A stretch of DNA of 10,134 nt. It comes from Ochromonadaceae sp. CCMP2298 (taxonomy: Eukaryota > Sar > Synurophyceae > Ochromonadales > Ochromonadaceae). A model generated the notes under the pieces. It searched no databases and was not told the origin of the DNA. It saw only the letters and a list, made by a program, of their open reading frames with translations. The translations under genes and the position numbers were made by a program. Positions 1 through 6,510 of this stretch are shown here, piece by piece. The stretch spans positions 6,686 through 16,819 of the forward strand of contig MU633621.1 in the NCBI GenBank assembly GCA_026770595.1, written 5' to 3'. Position 1 is the stretch's first letter; each line of letters opens with the position of its first letter.

Positions 1-1
1 C

Positions 2-94
<93 letters not shown>
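1..94. repeat. Heptamer satellite (CATTCAT)n at window edge
   Basis: A perfect 7-bp tandem repeat with unit CATTCAT runs for about 13 units from the first base, so it probably continues upstream of the window. It is not a known telomere unit. It lies in what should be an intron of, or the sequence upstream of, the calpain gene. The stretch from 95 to 181 is AT-rich and shows no exon that I can support. Confidence 0.95.
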
Positions 95-98
<4 letters not shown>

Positions 99-181
99 CG
101 AATATGTCTCTAAACTAATTCATCTTTATGTGTTGAACTCACACCTATACACGATATAACACACGATATTATGACGTATAG

Positions 182-1148
182 GGTGGGAAGAAAAAGCCCC
201 CCAAGCAGAATCTTCTCGGTGAACTGCTACCCACGAAAGGTAAACACACTCCTGAAACACACCCTATAACAAACTGTAACAAACTGTAACACACTATAAC
301 ACACTATAACACACTATAACACACTACTAACACACTGAAACACACTGTAACACACTGAAACACCCTAGAACACTATAACCTCCACCCCCCAACCCCCCAA
401 CCCTAAACCTCTTCCGATATACCTGTATCCGCCCCCCCTCACCCCCCTCTTTCTACGATATGTATTAAACCCCCTATCTGTACAACGGCATGTGTACTAA
501 ACCCACAGAGTCATCGCTGAGGAAGAACCAGACGGCTGTGGACGACATGATGCGGCAGATGGAATTGTCGCAGGTACTAATATGCATATGTATATGTGCA
601 TACATGTATATTAATATGTTTATGGTCTGTGTATCTATATGTGCATATATATGTATATTTATATGTTTATGGTATGTTTATGATGCGACAGATGTAGCTG
701 TCACAGGTATAATTTGTATAAATATGCATATATAAGTATATGTGGATGTATATATATACCCTCCCTCTATGGTATTAATAATTTTATAAATATATATAAC
801 CCCCTCCCTCTATAGTATACATAACCCCCTCTATTTTTAACCCCTTGCCTCTTTATATATATGCATTTAACCCCCAACCCACTCCCATCACCAACACCAA
901 CACCTACACCTACAGCCCAAAACCATCCTGCGCAAGCTATCCATCGACCCTGCCGCCTACCACCTGTGCACCTCCTTCACCTCCAAGAACGAGGCCTGCG
1001 TCTTCTACCCCAAGATCCCAAGAGCCTGGGTGCCCAACGGCCTGCTGATTATACCGTGTTTGGCGGAAAAGGGGGCTAAGGGGTAAGTCCACCGCTGTAT
1101 ACTGATACTGATCGCATTCTCTATCGCATACTCTATAACCTGACAATT

Positions 1149-1220
<72 letters not shown>

Positions 1221-2389
1221 AGGGCATTCGACTTGGAGGTCTACGCCTCCGAGCGCATCTACCTCAACCCCCTGCCTGAAACCTACTCCCGCACAATAGC
1301 CGGAGACTGGTCAGGTGAGCTCCTATAACTCACTGTCGCATAATAAATTATACACACTATACACACTATACACACTATGACAACTATATCTAACACTAAC
1401 CCTACACCCCAACCCTAATAACCCCCCCCCCCGCCCCCCCCCTGCAGAGGCCTCCTCGGGGGGGTCGCATTTAAACCCCAAAACCTGGAAGAAGAACCCC
1501 AAATTCACCCTCAAGATGCACTCCCCGAATGCGGACGAACCCGCCCACGTGAGGCTGACGCTAGCACGCGTGGGGCCCCAGTGGCGCACCATGGCGCGGA
1601 GGTACTTCAATGAATTTTATTTTTCTATTAGTGGTGTTTACCAAACCTAATAACCCCAACCCGAACACTAACCAACTCTAAAAAACCCTCCCGAACAACC
1701 TCTAAAAAAATCCAACCCGAACTCAACTCTAAAAAACCCTATTCCGAACACAATAACTCTTAAAACCCCTCAGAGACACGGTGGGCTGCATGATCGGGTT
1801 CTACATATTCGTCAACCACGCGAACGAATTGAGACCGTATTATGAGTCGAATTTCGTGCCCGATAACGAGATCAGCTCGGGTGAGTAGTACATCGTAGAG
1901 TACATAGTACAGTACATTGTGCAATTAATTGTACATTGTATATACTATATACACTGTATGTACATACATATGTAAAGTCTTTTTCCCGCACATACATACA
2001 CTAACCCTCTCCCACTACCCCCCTCACATCCCCCCCCCCCCCTAGACCCCAGCTTCACCCTACCCGCCCTGGGCCACGGAGAGTCCTACTCCATAATGCC
2101 CGCTACCTTCGGAGAGGGAAAGGTACATTGTATATATATGTATGTATATATGTATATGTATATGTATATATGTATATATGTATATATGTATATATGTATA
2201 TATGTATATATGTATATGTATGTGTAGATATGTTTATAAACACCCTCATGTGAATAATCTCCTTGATATCATCTAATTCATGATTACATTTCTTCCAACC
2301 CTTCATGTGTCTACTTCTAGGTGGGCTCGTTCGTGCTGTCCATCCTGTCCGAGTACGAGTTCACAGTCAGCAAGGACAAAAACTCCTAG
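182..2389 (+). CDS. Calpain-like protein, C-terminal C2-like (domain III) region; 5' partial
   Basis: Eight exons are predicted: 182-239 (start uncertain; 206 or 209 are alternative acceptors), 509-573, 916-1082, 1223-1314, 1448-1601, 1774-1880, 2046-2122 and 2321-2389 (TAG at 2387-2389). Spliced, they give 262 residues in one frame. Family evidence: exon 1448-1601 reads [15 protein letters not shown], close to the calpain domain III signature (N..TW.KNPQF). The last exons read [16 protein letters not shown] followed by [10 protein letters not shown], the usual domain III ending (G.Y.i.PsTf..g..G.F.LrvfSe). Upstream, exons 916-1082 and 1223-1314 read [16 protein letters not shown] then [10 protein letters not shown], which looks like the end of a first C2-like domain. 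Two tandem C2-like domains would fit calpain-7/PalB-type proteins. In calpains this region binds the protease core or membranes. The Cys protease core is not in the window, so catalytic competence cannot be judged. The gene converges on the phosphopantetheinyl transferase gene. The calpain family call is fairly sure; the PalB-like subtype is inference. Confidence 0.76.
240..508 (+). repeat. Calpain intron with AACACACTAT-type minisatellite
   Basis: This is the predicted intron between exons 182-239 and 509-573 (donor GTAAAC, acceptor CCCACAG). From about 253 to 370 it consists of degenerate 10-11 bp units of the type AACACACTATA or AACACACTGTA, followed by a C-rich stretch. No coding potential is visible. 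It could equally be read as 5' sequence if the small first exon were wrong. Confidence 0.7.
547..709 (+). repeat. Duplicated exon end plus 5' splice site in calpain intron 574-915
   Basis: Bases 547-576, the last 27 nt of the exon plus GTA of its donor, recur at 680-709 with 25 of 30 identical and no gaps. Shared blocks are ATGATGCG, CAGATG, TGTC and CAGGTA. The copy keeps a CAG|GTA donor-like end but has a TAG where the exon has GAA. The other differences are synonymous in the exon frame. The rest of the intron is AT-rich (TATATG-like) sequence ending in ACACCTACAG. Confidence 0.8.
1153..1218 (+). repeat. (AC)n microsatellite in calpain intron
   Basis: About 33 uninterrupted AC dinucleotides fill most of the 140-bp intron 1083-1222 and run directly into the acceptor CCCAG. 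The repeat probably takes the place of the polypyrimidine tract, so its length may affect splicing of the following exon. Confidence 0.95.
1676..1770 (+). repeat. CTCTAAAAAACCC minisatellite in calpain intron
   Basis: Intron 1602-1773 carries about four degenerate units of 24-30 bp, each beginning CTCTAAAAAA(C/T)CC and followed by a CCGAAC-like segment. The last, most diverged unit (ACTCTTAAAACCCCT) runs into the acceptor CTCAG. Confidence 0.75.
2128..2225 (+). repeat. (TATATG)n microsatellite in last calpain intron
   Basis: Imperfect tandem TATATG/TATG units fill the 5' half of the 198-bp intron 2123-2320, between the donor AAG|GTACAT and the acceptor CTTCTAG. The remainder is unique AT-rich sequence with no evident gene. 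Confidence 0.9.
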
Positions 2390-2690
2390 GGCCTAAGCAC
2401 AGGCACCTCCAGGATCTGGGTACTGTGCTGGGCACTGGGCAGTTGAGAGCCTGGTCTGTCTGCGGTGCTCGGTGTGCAGTATGCGGTGCACGGTCTGTGG
2501 GAGGCAACGCTAAGAATACAGACATACAGCACACAGCATACCGCTTACGGTATACATCATACCGCATACAGAATAGATGCATAACATAACTCACAACGCA
2601 TACCACCTGTTATGTAATACTCTCTCGGGGCTTTTAAACCAACCAGCGCGAATGATGATAACTCTTATCGATTGTACGCAAATATATGGA

Positions 2691-2696
2691 TTTATT
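2691..2696 (-). terminator. Possible poly(A) signal of the transferase gene
   Basis: TTTATT on the plus strand reads AATAAA on the minus strand, about 280 nt beyond the transferase stop. It is the only exact match I noticed in the spacer on that strand. A hexamer occurs easily by chance in AT-rich sequence, so this is weak. Confidence 0.25.
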
Positions 2697-2788
2697 GTTA
2701 CAAAATTGGGATTCTATGTAGTTATTTATCTATCTATATCTAGGACCCTCGGGCGGAAATTGCTGAGGAGCAGAAATGTTAAAGTTCC

Positions 2789-2819
2789 GGGTTGGGGTTG
2801 GGGGTTGGGGGCTTGGGGG
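2789..2819 (+). other. G-quadruplex / telomere-like G run
   Basis: Five G-runs of 3-5 bases are separated by TT or CTT (GGGTT, GGGGTT, GGGGGTT and so on). This satisfies the usual G-quadruplex pattern and resembles degenerate TTGGGG repeats. It lies in the convergent spacer, on the template strand for read-through of the minus-strand gene, so it could stall or end transcription. That role is inference. Confidence 0.6.
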
Positions 2820-2977
2820 TGGAAGTGGCTTCATTTCCCACCCCAGCCCCCTACGCTCATTGAAGCTGTAAAAAGGTATGTTTCCCGGGGTCGGGGTTGT
2901 AAAAAGGTACATTTCCAAGGCTTGGACAGTGGCCCAGTCTGGTGTCCCTGGTTCCCTGTTTCTCTGATTAGGCGTCT

Positions 2978-5900
2978 CTAATTGATGTGGAACAGGTCAG
3001 CGAAGGTCTTGACCTGGGCCTGGGGCAGCGGGGCCTGCACCATACTGCGAAGTGCGTCCGCCCCCGATGAGCCCAATCCCCCCAATCCTTCCCCCCACCC
3101 CCCCGATTCCCCCACCCCCAATCCCCCCCTACCTGTCTTCCCCGACTGCCCCGGGCCCCCCGGTCCCCCAAACCACCCCCCCTCGCCGCCCACTGATGGA
3201 AAGCTGAAGATTCCCAGGCCCCCCCTCTGGGAGCCCAGGGGCAGCGGCGGCCGGCGGTTCCCATATTCCCCCCCTGCACCTGTGCCCCTCGCTGGAGAAT
3301 TCCCCACACCCACACCGCCAGAGTTACCCGCCGCGATAACGGTGTTCCAGGGCTGGGAGGAGGGCAGTGCGTCTGAATAGAGTAGTAAGAGAACAGTTAA
3401 TAGGTAAATACATTAATGATATACATATTTTAATGATATACATACACATCTTAATGATATACATATATATATACATATATATAAATATGTATATATATAT
3501 AAATACGTACCTGAGAGGGGGCCCTTGGCTATGGAGACTACGTGCTGCCCGTCCACGCACACGAAGTGCATCCTGATATATTACATGTTGATATGCAATG
3601 CACAGGAATATATAGAGCGGGGGATAAATACACATTAATATATGGAGGGGGGGGTGCAGGTGTGGGGGGGTAAATATGCACGAGGGGACGAGAAAGGGAA
3701 GGATAAAATCGGAGTTAGTGTGGGACCATCGTATAAATGTATGTATACGCATAATCTGCCCCCCCCCACCCCCTCACCCCATCCCCGCCCAACTCCCCTC
3801 TCTCACCCCCCACTTACCCCCAGTCGTCCCTCAGCAGCCCCTTGACCCTCACGGACGCCGAGCCCCTCAGGCACTCTTGCGGACAAGCCAGAGCAGCGCC
3901 CAGGGTCAGCCCCCTCTCAAACTGCACACAGAACTCAACCTGGTGGGTAATGGGGGAATTGGGGACATGGGAGACGGGGGGGATGGGGTTAGGGGAAGGG
4001 CTATCACACAGCACACAGCACACACAGCAAGCAGCGCAGCACACATCACAGTCACTCACTTCCTGCAGAACATATCCCAGCCCCTGCCCGATCGCCTTAA
4101 TAAATGCCTCCTTCAGGCTCCAGAACAGATGGAACATCGCCAACTGGGCCTTCCCCCCCCTCTGCGCCAGGATGGTCCCCATTTCCCCCTTTGTCAACTG
4201 CGACTCGAAGAGGGAGAAGAACTCTGCGCCGGGGGTGGCCTGGCCCGGTCTCGGCTGGGGGTGGGGGTTAATGGGGTGAGTTAATGTTGTGGGGATTAAT
4301 GGTGTGGGGTTAAAGGAGGGGAGGGAGGAGGGGGGAGGGGTACAGGAGGGGGGTTAATGGGGGGTGGGGAGTAAAGGAGGGGTGGGGGGTTAGGATAAGG
4401 ATGGAAAGGTGTTGAGGCTCTGACTTTAACCCTCTCTCGGACCTCTCACATTGGGAGCCACGTCAACTACGTCTGTCCTCTCCCCCCCACCTACTACCAC
4501 TACTACCATTACCACTAACACTATTAACACTACTACCACTACTACCACTATTACTATTACCACTATTACCCCTACTACACCACCTACCTTGGGAGTTACG
4601 TCCACTATATCTGCTCCGATGAGCAGGTGCGAGTGGGCGGCGATGCACACGTACTTGCCGTGGTGGGAGACGTTGAAGTTCCAGGTGCCGGGAGTGAGGG
4701 TGGGGTGCAGGGGGTAGAGGTAGGGCTTGCCCTTTGTGTGTGTGTGTGTGTGTGTGGGGAGAGTGAGGGAGAGAGTGAGGGTATTTGTGTGGGGGGTTGT
4801 GTTAGTGTATATCTGTGTAGTCGACTCTCTATACTGCATCCTGCAATCGCACCCATGCCTACCTACCACATAAGACATACAAACCTACCACCTACACACC
4901 TCCCACCAACACATACACACCACCTACCACACACACACACCTCCAACCTACCTACCACACATACACAACATTTACACACACACACACCAACACCCAAACA
5001 CACACACCAACAAACCTACACAAACACCTCCCACCTACCTCCTTGGATCGTCTTAGCTCGTAGTCCTCCCTCCCCACTCCGAAATGCGCCTGCACCATGG
5101 CTCGCTGCAGCAGATATGAGCATTAAATGTAGAGTATATTATGAGGGTCATAACATTACAGAGAGTTACATTGTTATATCAGTATAGATATGGAGGGTTA
5201 AATTGTTATCAGTAGGAACAAGCAAGGGGTTAGGTGGGTTTAATACACAATGGTGGCATAGGGGGGTTTGATACACAATCGTGGTGTAAAGAGAAGGGTC
5301 TAATACACAATAATGGCAAAGAGGGGTTTACCTGCAGCAGGATGGACAGCAAGGCGCGCTTCTGGTCGTCCGCAAACATGAACCGCTTGACCCTGGTTCT
5401 CTCCTCTGTGGGTGGGTTTAATATAGATGTGGACCATAGTGATTTGTGTGTTAGTGTATTAGTGTGTGTTGGTGTTTAAGTGTGGGAGTGTGTGAGTGTG
5501 TACGAATCAACATCCTGTTATCACTCCCCCCCACCAACCCACCTACCCACCTACCCACCTACCCATCTACACACCTACACACCTACACACCTACACACCC
5601 ACTCACCCACCCATCAACACACCTACCCACCTACCCACCCACCTACACAACACATACATACATACACACAGATACACAACACATACACACACATACCTGC
5701 AGTGAGTGCCATGATGGCTGGAGCGGAGTCATCAACGCTCTCGATGCTGTCGATGTTCACCACCCATATCTGCAGATCGTCCACCAGATCCACTGCTTCT
5801 GAGGTCTGCAATTTCCTGGAGGGTGTAGGAGTGGTATACGAGTCCGAGAGGAAATTTCCCATATCGGGATACTTTCTGGGAGTCTGTGTTCTTTCTCTAT

Positions 5901-5982
5901 TGGGGTAGTCCTCCAGGCAAGGGGAGCAAACGCTCACGGGCGATGACGCCACATATGCAGTGGATTTGCATGGAGAGAGCAT
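2978..5982 (-). CDS. AASDHPPT: 4'-phosphopantetheinyl transferase, Sfp/AASDHPPT type (8 exons, complete)
   Basis: Such enzymes move 4'-phosphopantetheine from CoA to a serine of carrier proteins (fatty acid, polyketide, aminoadipate reductase). Exons in transcript order: 5697-5982, 5332-5405, 5039-5104, 4588-4731, 4060-4254, 3818-3939, 3511-3572, 2978-3372. All junctions are GT..AG and in phase, giving 447 residues. Motifs: EERTRVKRFMFADDQKRALL (96-115); FNVSHHGKYV (161-170); GADIV (181-185) with metal-binding Asp183 but Val where bacterial Sfp has Glu (animal enzymes have Met here); WSLKEAFIKAIG (235-246) with the catalytic KE and Ala in the usual Ser position. MHFVCV in exon 7 matches the terminal core strand. 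Oddities: about 65 residues precede the first core strand (LQIWVVNID), so Met41 is an alternative start, and a 130-residue Gly/Pro-rich tail follows the core. Family members are usually near 300 residues. The gene is divergent from the GOLD gene. Confidence 0.93.
3373..3510 (-). repeat. TATATCATTAA repeats in transferase intron 7
   Basis: On the minus strand the intron begins GTACGT, continues as a (TA)-rich microsatellite, then carries three units of GTATATCATTAA(A/G)AT-like sequence (roughly 3411-3465). It ends TTCTCTTACTACTCTATTCAG. This is one of the few acceptors here with a T-rich tract. Confidence 0.8.
4442..4614 (-). repeat. Duplicated exon end plus 5' splice site in transferase intron 4
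   Basis: On the minus strand the last 27 nt of exon 4588-4731 plus 8 nt of its donor (plus coordinates 4580-4614) recur at 4442-4476, with 25 of 35 identical and no gaps. The encoded segment DIVDVTPK is matched by DVVDVAPN, and the copy ends AAT|GTGAG, still a plausible donor. The DNA between the copies (about 4477-4579) is a TAGTGG-type triplet repeat. It stays open in the exon frame and would encode a run of valines, so use of the second donor would add a Val-rich insert without frameshift, directly after the Asp183 motif. Confidence 0.7.
4739..4758 (-). repeat. (AC/TG)n microsatellite beside transferase exon 4
   Basis: A short run of TG dinucleotides on the plus strand (AC on the minus strand) lies immediately before the acceptor CACAAAG of exon 4. 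The whole 307-bp intron 4732-5038 is CA/CCTAC-type low-complexity sequence on the plus strand and holds nothing else recognisable. Confidence 0.85.
5232..5331 (-). repeat. Three-unit minisatellite starting at the donor of transferase intron 2
   Basis: On the plus strand, three units of 28-33 bp share TAATACACAAT or TGATACACAAT, then TGGCA-like sequence, then a GGGG(T)TT end. The last unit ends GGGGTTTAC, which on the minus strand is the 5' splice site GTAAACCCC. The donor is therefore itself part of the repeat unit. Confidence 0.8.
5520..5696 (-). repeat. CACCTAC low-complexity tract in transferase intron 1
   Basis: The part of intron 1 (5406-5696) next to the donor is made of CACCTACC, CACACCTA and CATACA units on the plus strand. 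Open frames across it encode only Thr/Pro/His strings and are artefacts of the repeat. Confidence 0.85.
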
Positions 5983-6205
5983 GGCGAGGGTAGGAATGTG
6001 GGATGGGTTTGGGTGTTGATGGTGTCTCTATGCGAGGGCCTTGGTAGTGAGGACTGCGCCATTCTCGCTACTTGGGTGCCGCTCAAAAGCGTGTTGGTCT
6101 GATGCCAACGCACCGTTTCGGCGATCCCAGCTGTGAAGGTTGGTGTGTTAAGGTTGGGCGAAGCCAGGAGGGCATCAACACAACTCCAGAAAGGTTGCTC
6201 ACATT

Positions 6206-6241
6206 TTTTGGGGTGGAACGAACTTCGTTCCACCCCCAAAA
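6206..6241. promoter_or_regulatory. 17-bp near-perfect inverted repeat
   Basis: The left arm TTTTGGGGTGGAACGAA (6206-6222) and the right arm 6224-6241 are reverse complements around a single central C. The only imperfection is one extra C in the right-arm C-run. Such a symmetric site in a divergent promoter fits a dimeric regulator site or a cruciform-forming element. The centre is not a canonical heat-shock element, because GAA and TTC are one base apart, not two. Confidence 0.7.
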
Positions 6242-6258
6242 TGGCAAAAACTGAATAG

Positions 6259-6318
6259 CGTAACTTACATTGTACGTACAATTCGGCAGTTTGTAACAAT
6301 GTACGTACGTAAGTTACG
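6259..6318. promoter_or_regulatory. Nested inverted repeats CGTAACTTAC / ATTGTACGTACAAT
   Basis: CGTAACTTAC (6259-6268) pairs perfectly with GTAAGTTACG (6309-6318). Inside lies a perfect 14-bp palindrome ATTGTACGTACAAT (6269-6282), and ACAATGTACGTAC recurs near 6296-6308. Together they form a 60-bp element with two-fold symmetry, 18 bp from the preceding inverted repeat and about 190 bp upstream of the GOLD gene start. Confidence 0.65.
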
Positions 6319-6510
6319 GCAGAAGCCCATCCAAAAAACAAACCTTGGAGGATTAGACTCTCAGAGAGACCAAGGGCTTGCAAGGCCAAAAATCCAACAG
6401 TCAAACAGCAGAACTTCTGGCAGATCACGATCTGGGCAGACAGATCAGGGCTCAGTTGCCGTTCCTCTGGTCGCTTTCATAGCCCATCCAGCCCCAGGAG
6501 GCCAGCAGCG

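Larger units (their letters stand above)
2390..2977. other. Convergent intergenic spacer (3' flanks of both genes)
   Basis: This spacer lies between the calpain stop and the transferase stop. Open frames here have no family signature and no exon-like continuation. Visible contents: TATGCGGT near 2479 pairs with ACCGCATA near 2560 (8-bp inverted repeat), and ATACCG...CGGTAT lies near 2540, so transcripts may fold. A G-rich run lies at 2789-2819. A direct repeat TGTAAAAAGGTAYRTTTCC occurs near 2868 and 2898. No clear AATAAA follows the calpain stop on the plus strand. Confidence 0.6.
5983..6510. promoter_or_regulatory. Shared divergent promoter region
   Basis: This 528-bp stretch separates the predicted start codons of the minus-strand transferase and the plus-strand GOLD-domain gene, so both 5' UTRs and promoters must lie here unless a non-coding first exon lies elsewhere. 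It is less repetitive than the introns and contains two strong inverted repeats (6206-6241, 6259-6318). I see no TATA box or protein family signature; a 164-codon minus-strand frame overlapping it has no recognisable domain. Confidence 0.6.

Noticed and set aside
1-94. CRISPR array or telomere at the window start
   Set aside because: The units are contiguous 7-mers without spacers, and CATTCAT is not a known telomere unit.
2577-2981. 134-codon plus-strand frame in the convergent spacer
   Set aside because: No recognisable motif, composition like surrounding non-coding DNA, and it runs across the G-rich tract.
4426-4490. Extra coding exon DVVDVAPN in the transferase
   Set aside because: Direct joining of 4588 to 4254 is in phase and gives a core continuous with the family; the segment is better read as a duplicate of the exon end.
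5520-5696. His/Thr/Pro-rich proteins on the plus strand
   Set aside because: All frames encode repeats of CACCTAC units inside a well-supported minus-strand intron.
6214-6232. Heat-shock element in the promoter palindrome
   Set aside because: The GAA and TTC units are separated by one base, not the two required by nGAAnnTTCn spacing.
5934-6428. 164-codon minus-strand open frame as a separate gene
   Set aside because: It overlaps the first transferase exon in another frame, spans the promoter palindrome and shows no domain.
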